DNA from: Methanosphaera sp. SHI613
Lineage (GTDB): Archaea > Methanobacteriota > Methanobacteria > Methanobacteriales > Methanobacteriaceae
Assembly (NCBI GenBank): GCA_003266145.1
Contig: MVJJ01000048.1
Coordinates: 1-10,880 of the forward strand
DNA: 10,880 nt
Direction: 5' to 3'
The position numbers and the translations under genes are program-made. Shown one piece after another: positions 1 to 6,080 of the stretch; position 1 is the stretch's first letter; every line of letters starts with the position of its first letter. Below the pieces are notes generated by a model. It worked only from the letters and a program-made list of their open reading frames with translations, searched no databases and had not been told where the DNA came from.

Positions 1-142
1 TTAGTTTGTATATTTCTTTTTAATTTATGTTTTTATCATACGATTTATTTATTTCACGTGTTTGGAGTTTAGTGATTTTTCTTGGCTATTACCAATCTTA
101 ATTATAGGATTTTTTTAAACTTTTATTATTACGATATTAAAA

Positions 143-166
143 TATACCTATACCCCTATAGGTATA
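143..166. repeat. Perfect 10-bp inverted repeat with CCCC centre
   Basis: The arms TATACCTATA (143-152) and TATAGGTATA (157-166) are perfect reverse complements around CCCC (153-156). It could be a hairpin or a protein-binding operator. The inner core ATACCCCTATAGGTAT resembles, by eye, the C/G-tract operators of CsoR/RcnR-type metal or persulfide sensors. That resemblance is only suggestive, because the gene it would control lies outside the window. Confidence 0.6.
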
Positions 167-206
167 ATTATTATTATCTAACTAGTAGTATATAAAGGTA
201 ACGACT

Positions 207-236
207 AAAAAAACAAAATCGTGAAAAAAGAAAAAA
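207..236 (-). terminator. Oligo-T terminator of the surface-protein gene
   Basis: Reading the minus strand, three oligo-T runs (complement of A-runs at 207-213, 224-229 and 231-236) follow the stop codon at 244-246 within about 40 nt. Archaeal RNA polymerase commonly terminates at such U-tracts without a stable hairpin. No hairpin was identified here. Confidence 0.5.
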
Positions 237-243
237 TAAGGGA

Positions 244-1893
244 TTACACCCTCAAGGTTAGATTCAAGAGTGCCCTCATAGGATTATAAGCGGCTCTTGT
301 ACCGGTAGATAAAATCATGCTATGAACACCCGTCTTATAGTAATCAGGCAACGTAAAGTTAAAGTAAACATATCCGTCGATGACATTAAATATCACAACC
401 TTATTGTTGGACTTTAATGTAAGACCCGAAACCTTAACTGCAAAGCTATTCAATCCACACACCATATGATTATGCTCATCCAAAAGAGAAGCCCTCAAAC
501 GGACATTTCTACCAGTAGACGTTAAGTCAATAACATTCATGTGAATATCCGTTCTAGACAGGTTAAAGTATGTCCTGTTTTCTATACGACCATAATTGCT
601 TCTGCTATAGACGGAGGTTAATTTAACTGCCTTTGCACTCCATCCATCAGGAATAGTAAATGCTACAGATGCAACACCATCCTTAAGATATGCCTTGACC
701 GTCTGATTATTCTTGTCCTTGATGGTAACGCCATTTAACTTAAATATCACATATCCCTTGTTGACTGGCTTGTCATCTATCTTCAACTTAGCGATAAACT
801 GGATCGTGTTTCCCATCTTGGTAGTGTTATCGCTTGTAGTTACTACAAAGTCCACCTTAGGCTTATATGAAGCGTTCAATATGTAGGTATATCTCTGTAC
901 GAACATTCCCCCTACACTTGTAGGTAGGCTTCTTGCAGCTACCGTCCTTGAATCTGTGACGATATTGTCACATAGATAAGCCGTGTTCAATCCAACATGT
1001 GCACCATTATCATTTCCGGCATAGAAGTCAACCGTGGATGTTGTCTCGTTACGCTTGAAGTGATAAGTCATTACATTACGCCTATTGACACCATAGTAAT
1101 CCTTCAGGTTAAGAAGTCTGGATGCCTCCACAGGATTTGTTGTCTTCGTATAGTTAATGTAGCTTCCTATATGATAATATGACCTGCTGTTTGGACATAC
1201 GATGTATTCACCATTTTTCAGTTTACCCGTTCTTATCATCCTTTCATCACGACATATCTCAAAGCCGTATCTGCCGTCAGGTGCCTTGATGATAAAATGG
1301 CCAAGATATCCATGTAGATTAGAGATATATCTAATGTCATCATAGGTGATTCGATTGTTTTGTATCATATCCAGGGCACGTTTTTCGATTAACCGGTTTA
1401 CCCAATCATCATCGGCACCGCCTGTTCCTACCAGCCAGCCATCCTTGCTTACAAGCACGTGAAAGAAATAGCCCTCATATGTCTTGTACTGCTTAACAAA
1501 GGAGGAATTATTCGTTATGATAATGTTTATGGGCGAACCCGTCGAGTCACGCCTAAATGATATGAGTGATTCTGTTTCTGATACCTGCAGAACACTGCTG
1601 CAACACTGGCTGTCGATGGCCTCCTCGAAGATTTTTGAATTATCACCGTCTGAGACGGAGTTGTCTTCTGAGGATGACATGACATTGGTATTCTCATCAA
1701 GTGTTTTTTCTTTTATATCATTGTTTTCAACTTCTTTAATGTAATCATGTGTGTCTTCGGTTTTAATGTCATTATCTGGTTGATTATCAGTTATTTCATT
1801 ATTTTCAGCGTGTACTGCTCCTGCAAGGAGTATGATTATAAAAAGAAATATCAGTAATTGTTTGGATAATCTCATTATATCTTTCCATTTCAT
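244..1893 (-). CDS. Secreted surface protein: putative Ntn-hydrolase-like domain plus Ig-like domains
   Basis: A 549-residue exported protein. Residues 11-29 form a hydrophobic signal peptide ending near AVHA. Residues 30-95 are an acidic, Asn/Asp/Glu-rich low-complexity stretch. Residues 97-335 form a compact domain beginning CCSSV, with FRRDS at 113-117, GYFFHVLVSKDGW at 141-153, GHFIIKAPDGRYGFE at 198-212 and VCPNSRSYY at 232-240. This order (Cys, Arg-Asp about 17 residues later, then a C/T-P/T-N-S element) is reminiscent of N-terminal-nucleophile amide hydrolases of the choloylglycine hydrolase/penicillin acyltransferase type. I infer this from motifs and cannot confirm it. Residues 345-549 contain two beta-rich Ig-like domains typical of adhesin-like proteins of gut Methanobacteriales. 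There is no C-terminal membrane anchor. Met1 lacks a clear ribosome binding site; Met7 (codon 1875-1873) follows GGAAAG and gives an equally good signal peptide, so it is an alternative start. Confidence 0.75.
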   Translation of the reverse strand: MKWKDIMRLSKQLLIFLFIIILLAGAVHAENNEITDNQPDNDIKTEDTHDYIKEVENNDIKEKTLDENTNVMSSSEDNSVSDGDNSKIFEEAIDSQCCSSVLQVSETESLISFRRDSTGSPINIIITNNSSFVKQYKTYEGYFFHVLVSKDGWLVGTGGADDDWVNRLIEKRALDMIQNNRITYDDIRYISNLHGYLGHFIIKAPDGRYGFEICRDERMIRTGKLKNGEYIVCPNSRSYYHIGSYINYTKTTNPVEASRLLNLKDYYGVNRRNVMTYHFKRNETTSTVDFYAGNDNGAHVGLNTAYLCDNIVTDSRTVAARSLPTSVGGMFVQRYTYILNASYKPKVDFVVTTSDNTTKMGNTIQFIAKLKIDDKPVNKGYVIFKLNGVTIKDKNNQTVKAYLKDGVASVAFTIPDGWSAKAVKLTSVYSRSNYGRIENRTYFNLSRTDIHMNVIDLTSTGRNVRLRASLLDEHNHMVCGLNSFAVKVSGLTLKSNNKVVIFNVIDGYVYFNFTLPDYYKTGVHSMILSTGTRAAYNPMRALLNLTLRV

Positions 1894-2029
1894 TTTTGTT
1901 TATAATAATATTTTATGTAACATAATACTAATAATTCACATGTCATCATAATAATTAATTGAATAAATAATCATTATAAAATACGTAGCTAAAAAAGGTA
2001 ATATCTTAAAAAAAATGTTAATGTGGGGT
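1894..2029 (-). promoter_or_regulatory. Spacer with terminator and probable promoter between two minus-strand genes
   Basis: This AT-rich spacer separates two exported-protein genes. On the minus strand it begins with an oligo-T tract that should end the upstream transcript. A TATA-like TTTATAATG (complement of 1972-1980) could start a separate transcript for the surface-protein gene with a 5' leader of about 50 nt. The promoter assignment is weak because the whole spacer is AT-rich. Confidence 0.35.
2008..2015 (-). terminator. Oligo-T terminator downstream of the comB-membrane protein pair
   Basis: An uninterrupted run of eight T on the minus strand begins 15 nt after the stop codon at 2030-2032. 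This fits an archaeal U-tract terminator and separates this unit from the surface-protein gene. Confidence 0.5.
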
Positions 2030-3169
2030 TTAATATCTTCTACGTCTTCTTCTGGAGCGTAGCAGTCTGCGAATTATGACAAGTACCACGATTAGTGCAA
2101 ATAATATGACTGCAACTGGAAGCATGTCTATGATGAATGAATGATTTTCCTTCTCGAAGTAGTAACTGGCATAGAAGTCCATGCTGCCTGTGTCTGTGTG
2201 GTTTTCTGTAATCTTGGCAAAGGTACTTACAAGGTCTGGGTATGCCAGGTATGCTCCATCATATTGAATGTAGTCTGGTGCCTTATTATTTTCATCCATG
2301 TACTGCTTTATGATTCCACCCATCTTCATGTAATCGGATATCGTATATGCATCCTTTGCAAACAATGAGTATGTCCACGGACTTGAAGGTGCTTCATAAT
2401 TAGCAGGACTTTCCAATCCGTTACCGTTAAGGTAGCTTGAGGTAAGATACAATACCTGACTTGCAGTGTATCCGTTATAGGTATCATCATATGATGAGTC
2501 ATCACTGGCCATAACCTCTTTGCTTGCCTTTGACATCTGTGATACGTCCAGGTTGTGGGTTACTACCAGGTCATTATCGTATACCTTATTGGCATTATTG
2601 TTGTTTATCTTGTTAATAATCTCCTGGGCGATGTACTTGTTTACCTCATCGTTTGACTGGGAGTATGTTCCCTTATGCGCTGCGTCGGGATATTTCTGTA
2701 TTGGCTGGATGTATTCTATCCCCGCATCCTGCAGGTATTTACCTGGATTGTTTATTCCCGCGAATACGTTGCTTGAGTAGTTGTCATCCCATGCTCTTCT
2801 TATGTATTTGTCGCTGTCGTTAAGGTCAAAGTCTCCCGTGTTGACGTATATTATCTGCTTATCATTGTTCACCGCGTATTTTGCAAGTATCAGCAGGTTT
2901 CCGGCACATGGATTTGCTATATTTACTCCAACGTCCTGGCTTGACTCGATTAGTCTTGTTCCTTCTCCTGGTCCTGGTGCCTGTGGGTCTACAGTTACGG
3001 TTATTTCTCCACCGGATAATTCTTCAATATAATCCTTTATCGAATTGAGCATTGTCAGATCGTTTTCTCTATTTGAGATGCTGTCCGATGTCAGAAATAG
3101 GCTTGTAGCGCTTACCGTTGACATCATCAAAAGCAGTATGACAATCAATACTGTTATTTTTCGTTTCAA
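2030..3169 (-). CDS. Secreted, C-terminally membrane-anchored protein with a pseudomurein-binding-like repeat
   Basis: A 379-residue protein. Residues 4-21 are a signal peptide ending in TVSA. Residues 22-270 are an extracellular domain I do not recognise, with PQAPGPGEG at 62-70 and VGVNIANPCAGN at 80-91. Residues 272-319 fit the pseudomurein-binding repeat pattern of Methanobacteriales: a helix, then YMDENNKAPDYIQYDG (290-305), then a second helix. Residues 345-366 form one transmembrane helix followed by a strongly basic cytoplasmic tail (RRLLRSRRRRRR), so the bulk should face the cell wall. The start is TTG (3169-3167), chosen because GAGGTGA lies 6 nt upstream and the next Met codons fall inside the signal peptide. 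It begins 33 bp after comB with no obvious promoter between, so co-transcription is likely. Anchoring in pseudomurein is inferred; the exact role is unknown. Confidence 0.75.
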   Translation of the reverse strand: MKRKITVLIVILLLMMSTVSATSLFLTSDSISNRENDLTMLNSIKDYIEELSGGEITVTVDPQAPGPGEGTRLIESSQDVGVNIANPCAGNLLILAKYAVNNDKQIIYVNTGDFDLNDSDKYIRRAWDDNYSSNVFAGINNPGKYLQDAGIEYIQPIQKYPDAAHKGTYSQSNDEVNKYIAQEIINKINNNNANKVYDNDLVVTHNLDVSQMSKASKEVMASDDSSYDDTYNGYTASQVLYLTSSYLNGNGLESPANYEAPSSPWTYSLFAKDAYTISDYMKMGGIIKQYMDENNKAPDYIQYDGAYLAYPDLVSTFAKITENHTDTGSMDFYASYYFEKENHSFIIDMLPVAVILFALIVVLVIIRRLLRSRRRRRRY

Positions 3170-3175
3170 TACTTT

Positions 3176-3182
3176 TCACCTC
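3176..3182 (-). promoter_or_regulatory. Strong ribosome binding site GAGGTGA deciding a TTG start
   Basis: The minus strand reads GAGGTGA, six spacer bases (AAAGTA), then TTG at 3169-3167. This is an excellent match to the 3' end of archaeal 16S rRNA, so TTG is the probable start of the membrane-anchored protein. Confidence 0.75.
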
Positions 3183-3202
3183 AATTATATCTCTAGGTTA
3201 TC

Positions 3203-3904
3203 CTATAAAAGTCTTATTTTGTCCTCTTCATATATTCCTACATTTGTGCTTTCGTTTATTTTCATGCATATCTTCACGTCTTCTTCCAATCCAAGTTTTC
3301 TGAGTTTGCTTCCACCCCATGATTCATATATCAGGTTTTTGGCTCGTTTATGGTCCTCGGATAGTATGAGTGATGCCTGTGCTGACTCATCAAGTGTTAT
3401 GTCGGTGTTTAATTCTTTTGCCTGTCTTGTTATTTCATCGACTATTATTCCCGCGGCTAGGGCATCTTCTATGTTGAATGACTGTCTTCGTCCGGCCATT
3501 ATTATTTCAATCTCATCATCGGCCATATCCAATGCTTTTTCTGCGACACTTTGAGCGTTGAGCATGCTTCCTACGAGAACCTTTATGTTTTCATCCCTGT
3601 TTTTGACGTTTTCCAGTACTCTTGTTCCGTTTGTCGTCAACAGTACCAGTTTGTCTGCGTGATTTTCTTTGATTTGCTGTGGTGAGTTTGTTAGGTCAAA
3701 TCCTTCTATGGTATTTAAATCTAGTTCTCCGGCAAGTAGGGTGTCATCGTCCTTTAATTTGAGTGCCTTTTTGATATCATTTACGGGTATTACTGTGTTG
3801 AAGTTGTTCAGTGCCAATGTTATCGTTGTGGTTGCTCTTAGTTGATCGATTACTATGCATAGATCATTTGTTGTTGAGTTAAATAATGATACTTTTACTT
3901 TCAT
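3203..3904 (-). CDS. comB: 2-phosphosulfolactate phosphatase (coenzyme M biosynthesis)
   Basis: ComB is a Mg-dependent phosphatase that converts (2R)-2-phospho-3-sulfolactate to (R)-3-sulfolactate, the second step of the phosphoenolpyruvate-derived route to coenzyme M, the methyl carrier of methanogenesis. It is cytoplasmic. At 233 residues it has normal family length. Recognisable elements are IDQLRATTTI (19-28; most homologues have DVLRAT), AGELDLNTIEGFDLTNSP (58-75), LLTTNGTR (88-95), AGRR (137-140) and EDALAAG (146-152). The ATG start has GAGG about 10 nt upstream, and TATA-like sequence lies in the 70-bp upstream spacer. The membrane-protein gene follows after 33 bp. The other coenzyme M genes (comA, comC, comDE) are not in the window, consistent with their dispersal in Methanobacteriales. 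Identification is confident. Confidence 0.93.
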   Translation of the reverse strand: MKVKVSLFNSTTNDLCIVIDQLRATTTITLALNNFNTVIPVNDIKKALKLKDDDTLLAGELDLNTIEGFDLTNSPQQIKENHADKLVLLTTNGTRVLENVKNRDENIKVLVGSMLNAQSVAEKALDMADDEIEIIMAGRRQSFNIEDALAAGIIVDEITRQAKELNTDITLDESAQASLILSEDHKRAKNLIYESWGGSKLRKLGLEEDVKICMKINESTNVGIYEEDKIRLL

Positions 3905-3974
3905 GTATAATCGTCCTCTTTTAATAAGAATACTTTGTATTTTATAATTTATATGTTAATCTATGGCTTTTTTT
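3905..3974 (-). promoter_or_regulatory. Probable comB promoter and ribosome binding site
   Basis: On the minus strand the spacer carries overlapping TATA-like elements (ATATAAATT and TTATAAAAT, complement of about 3939-3954), then AAAGAGGA just before the ATG at 3904. This predicts a short leader of roughly 13-20 nt. No oligo-T tract was seen after the upstream gene, so read-through into comB is also possible. Confidence 0.45.
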
Positions 3975-4316
3975 CTATAGCGTGTATTCAACACTATGAC
4001 TTCTGCAGATTAATTCATTATTATCATCATCTAATGTTTTTTGTCCATTGATTAAATTAAAGTACTTATTATATTTTTCATTTAATTGTTTGGAAGTTTC
4101 ATATTTTAACAGCGAATTGTTATTCTTATCTATAATGACAATATCATATACATCACCAGGTGCAAAATAACAAATGCTTATTTCTATATTGTCGTTTTTG
4201 AGTATGGTGTGCTCGAATATCACCACACCGAATGAATAGAGAATTTCCACATCTGACTTGGTCTCCTCATCCACCTCTATTCTGGTATGCTGCGTCTCTT
4301 TTATTCCTTCATACAA
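3975..4316 (-). CDS. Hypothetical 113-residue protein with a TTG start and no internal methionine
   Basis: I do not recognise this protein. It has no signal peptide or membrane helix. It begins charged (residues 1-25), has an alternating hydrophobic beta-type stretch (about 26-72, including ISICYFAPGDVYDIVIID), then a polar Lys/Asn/Asp-rich C-terminal part with Cys at about residue 104. The only possible standard start is TTG at 4316-4314: an in-frame TGA lies two codons upstream, and no Met, Leu-TTG or Val-GTG gives a better start nearby. GGTGA with a 5-nt spacer (TTTGA) precedes the TTG, which strongly supports it. It lies 44 bp behind the LOG-family gene, suggesting a shared transcript, and 70 bp before comB. 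The function is unknown. Confidence 0.65.
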   Translation of the reverse strand: MYEGIKETQHTRIEVDEETKSDVEILYSFGVVIFEHTILKNDNIEISICYFAPGDVYDIVIIDKNNNSLLKYETSKQLNEKYNKYFNLINGQKTLDDDNNELICRSHSVEYTL

Positions 4317-4321
4317 TCAAA

Positions 4322-4326
4322 TCACC
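4322..4326 (-). promoter_or_regulatory. Ribosome binding site GGTGA deciding a TTG start
   Basis: The minus strand reads GGATGGTGATTTGATTG ending at 4314. GGTGA is five bases from TTG, normal spacing for this genome (compare the GGTGA-type site before the TTG at 3169). It fixes the start of the 113-residue protein. Confidence 0.65.
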
Positions 4327-4360
4327 ATCCATAAATTTTAATATTAATGGTTCCACGTTA

Positions 4361-4930
4361 TTAAACTATCTGATATTCATCATTGTTTTCGTAGTCATAT
4401 CCATCAAGATAATCGAATGCCTTCTCGATAGTATCTGCTACATAGAATATGTTTCTATTGTCGGAGGGTATGGTTCGCTCTTTAACCATGACGTCAATCA
4501 TCTCCAGCATGTTATCATAAAAATGATGGGTATTCAATATCACAATAGGCTTGTTGTGTATTTTAAGTTTTTTCAGGGCAATCGTTTCAAACAACTCGTC
4601 AAGAGTTCCTATTCCACCGGCGACTATGATGAATGCTTCTGATTTAGTGATAAACAACTTTTTTCTTTCATCCATGGATTTGGTGTATATTACATTGTCA
4701 CATTCATCATATAACTTTTCAAAGTCCCTCATCCACTCGGGCATTATGGCCGTTACGAATCCGTCGTTATCTGATACTCCCCTTGCAACATGTCCCATCA
4801 TACCATCGTTTCCTCCACCGAATATTAGGCAGTGATTTTCATCGGCGATTTTCTTTCCCAATTCATAGGCTGTTTTAAAATATTTTTCCTCCAGTTTATT
4901 ACTTCCGGAGCCATATAAACATATTTTCAT
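4361..4930 (-). CDS. LOG/TIGR00730-family Rossmann-fold nucleotide phosphoribohydrolase
   Basis: A 189-residue cytoplasmic protein of the family often annotated 'lysine decarboxylase' but shown in plants and bacteria (LOG, YgdH, PpnN) to split nucleoside 5'-monophosphates into base and ribose 5-phosphate. Visible motifs are MKICLYGSGS at the N-terminus, FGGGNDGMMG (37-46), MDERKK (86-91) and AGGIGTLDE (104-112). The catalytic Arg (R89) and Glu (E112) of the M-x-x-RK and PGGxGTxxE motifs are present. The usual Pro of PGG is Ala here. Length is typical. The ATG has AGGAAG about 9 nt upstream and a TATA-like element in the divergent spacer shared with the PRiA4_ORF3-type gene. The true substrate in methanogens is not established; a nucleotide salvage or clean-up role is an inference. 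Confidence 0.85.
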   Translation of the reverse strand: MKICLYGSGSNKLEEKYFKTAYELGKKIADENHCLIFGGGNDGMMGHVARGVSDNDGFVTAIMPEWMRDFEKLYDECDNVIYTKSMDERKKLFITKSEAFIIVAGGIGTLDELFETIALKKLKIHNKPIVILNTHHFYDNMLEMIDVMVKERTIPSDNRNIFYVADTIEKAFDYLDGYDYENNDEYQIV

Positions 4931-5047
4931 TATAATAACTTCCTTAGTTATATTTTAATTTAATTAATATAAGTATTTTTAAATTTGGGATTAATATCCT
5001 AAAAGTTATTAAGTATAGAATAAATAGTTATATAATAGGAGATTAAA
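4931..5047. promoter_or_regulatory. Divergent promoter region between LOG-family and PRiA4_ORF3-family genes
   Basis: This 117-bp AT-rich spacer separates two divergent starts. For the minus-strand gene, a TATA-like TTATATTAA (complement of about 4963-4971) and AGGAAG are present. For the plus-strand gene, GGAG lies 6 nt before the ATG at 5048, with TATA-like sequence further upstream. A small inverted repeat, GGAT-TAAT-ATCC (4988-4999), sits between the two promoters and could bind a regulator of either. Confidence 0.45.
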
Positions 5048-5644
5048 ATGGTAGGCTTTGAAGTAGTATTAACTATAAAGGATTCACAACCCATTACCAG
5101 CAGGAAACTTAAGATTCCATATGGTATTACGTTTAAGCAATTACATCGTATCATTCAGATAGTCTTCGGATTTGAGGCTGTGCATCAGTACAACTTCAGG
5201 TTCAACAATTTTGATTATAGCATTGAGGAGATTGAAAGATTAGATCCCGGATTGATTGATTCCAGACGTGAGCCTATCGACAACTACTTTGAATCATTCA
5301 GAAAATGCACCTATTACTATGGTGAATGGGTTATAATAATTGATATTGAACAGATTGACTTTGACGAGGAATATGCCATTATAGAAACTGTTCATGGAAG
5401 GTATAATCCTCTTGAGGAATGTGGAAACGTAGAGGAGTTCAATAGGATTGTTGACATCAAGAGAAACTCCCTTGACTATGATATCGTCAAGTATGGTTTT
5501 TATGTTGACAGGTTGAAGTATATAAATCGTAAGATTGTTCAGAAAAAGTTCATGCTTATGTTTAGAATTCCATTTAAAGAAGTAAGAAATAGGATTGTTA
5601 AAGTTGAAATTGATCCTAATTACTCTTTAGATAGATTCTTTTAA
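5048..5644 (+). CDS. PRiA4_ORF3-family protein (plasmid pRiA4b ORF-3-like)
   Basis: A 198-residue soluble protein. Residues 4-135 follow the PRiA4_ORF3 fold pattern: a first strand ending in P-I-T-S-R-K (15-20), IPYGITFKQLHRIIQIVFGF (23-42), H46-QYNFRF, then YYYGEWVIIIDIE (89-101), matching the family's Y-x-Y-D-F-G-D-x-W-x-H-x-I element, and HGRYNPLEECGNVEEFNRI (116-134), matching its G-x-x-A-x-P-P-E-D-C-G-G-x-x-G-Y element. Several family residues are altered: D of GD to E, PPED to PLEE, GG to GN. Residues 140-198 are a charged tail. The start is ATG with GGAG six bases upstream. These proteins are widespread on plasmids and in accessory regions, and no biochemical function is established. 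The next gene converges on it. Confidence 0.8.
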   Translation: MVGFEVVLTIKDSQPITSRKLKIPYGITFKQLHRIIQIVFGFEAVHQYNFRFNNFDYSIEEIERLDPGLIDSRREPIDNYFESFRKCTYYYGEWVIIIDIEQIDFDEEYAIIETVHGRYNPLEECGNVEEFNRIVDIKRNSLDYDIVKYGFYVDRLKYINRKIVQKKFMLMFRIPFKEVRNRIVKVEIDPNYSLDRFF

Positions 5645-5650
5645 TTCTAC

Positions 5651-5659
5651 TTTTTTTTT
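5651..5659 (+). terminator. Oligo-T terminator after the PRiA4_ORF3-family gene
   Basis: Nine consecutive T start 6 nt after the TAA stop, followed by a second T-run at 5672-5677. This is a simple archaeal U-tract terminator in the 41-bp space between two convergent genes. Confidence 0.6.
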
Positions 5660-5685
5660 AAAAATAATAAATTTTTTGATGAGTT

Positions 5686-5778
5686 TTACATCACTACTGT
5701 AATCATTGCCCATATTGCTATTATGATAAATACCACTGCAATGATTCCTGCTATTACTTGTGTTAGCGTTTCACTCAT
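5686..5778 (-). CDS. Small 30-residue single-pass membrane peptide
   Basis: A 30-codon reading frame with excellent expression signals. The minus strand reads GGGGTGA, five bases (AAAAT), then ATG at 5778-5776; TAA is at 5688-5686. A TTTATATA box (complement of 5834-5841) lies about 56 bp upstream of the ATG and predicts a leader of about 30 nt. The peptide starts MSETLTQ, then has an uninterrupted hydrophobic helix of about 21 residues rich in Ile, Val and Ala (from VIAGIIAVVF onward, with one Trp), and ends in VVM. It is therefore probably a tiny membrane protein, perhaps an accessory subunit or regulator of a membrane complex. I do not recognise a family. It is too short for standard gene callers and easily missed. 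Confidence 0.7.
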   Translation of the reverse strand: MSETLTQVIAGIIAVVFIIIAIWAMITVVM

Positions 5779-5783
5779 ATTTT

Positions 5784-5841
5784 TCACCCCTTTAAATTTA
5801 GGTATGCCTTATTTTATATTATTTATTTAATATTATATAAA
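5784..5841 (-). promoter_or_regulatory. Promoter and ribosome binding site of the small membrane peptide
   Basis: The minus strand carries the TATA box TTTATATA at 5841-5834 preceded by GGGGATATC, and GGGGTGA at 5790-5784, five bases before the ATG. These are among the cleanest archaeal promoter and translation signals in the window and suggest strong expression. Confidence 0.65.
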
Positions 5842-6080
5842 GATATCCCCGTATCAAAGAATTGATGAAAAAAAATTCAAAAAGAAAACGTGAACTTCAC
5901 AGATGTTACAATACATTTACATCATGCAAAACATAGCCAAATATAGAACACCCCATATAAAAAAACTTCAATATAACAAAAAGCTACTAAAAACATCCCA
6001 AAAATGGTTATGATAAAATTATTCTTAAAAAAGAATATAGAATGAAGTTGGATGAATTCATCCGACAAAATAATAAGTGT
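5842..6080. other. Gene-poor AT-rich spacer with small palindromes
   Basis: Between the small-peptide promoter and the ArsC-like gene I see no supported gene. It holds three small palindromes: GTGAACTTCAC (5890-5900), ATTCTT-AAAA-AAGAAT (6021-6036) and GGATGAATTCATCC (6050-6063). The last two lie downstream of the ArsC-like gene. A 29-codon frame at 5924-6013 on the plus strand has no ribosome binding site. Confidence 0.4.
6050..6063 (-). terminator. Perfect palindrome downstream of the ArsC/Spx-like gene
   Basis: GGATGAATTCATCC is a perfect 14-bp palindrome 18 bp beyond the stop codon of the ArsC-like gene. It could fold into a short hairpin in the transcript and aid termination or protect the 3' end. 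It is not followed by an oligo-T run on the minus strand, so intrinsic termination is uncertain, and a protein-binding site is an alternative. Confidence 0.35.

Larger units (their letters stand above)
1..243. other. Intergenic region at the left edge
   Basis: No open reading frame with a credible start is visible. The part nearest the surface-protein gene (about 207-236) is T-rich on the minus strand and probably terminates that gene. A strong inverted repeat lies at 143-166. If the next gene to the left is also on the minus strand, this stretch would be its promoter region; that gene is outside the window. Confidence 0.5.

Noticed and set aside
997..1744. Plus-strand open frames inside the surface-protein gene
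   Set aside because: They lie antisense to a long coding region with clear domains, have no ribosome binding sites and no recognisable protein features.
2141..3554. Several plus-strand frames opposite the membrane-anchored protein and comB
   Set aside because: Antisense shadows of genes with strong family or signal evidence; Cys/Ser-rich random-looking translations.
4232..4835. Plus-strand frames across the 113-residue and LOG-family genes
   Set aside because: They cross a gene boundary and an identified ribosome binding site, and oppose a conserved enzyme.
5924..6013. 29-codon lysine-rich frame starting at ATG 5924
   Set aside because: No ribosome binding site or TATA box at a suitable distance; composition explained by A-rich sequence.
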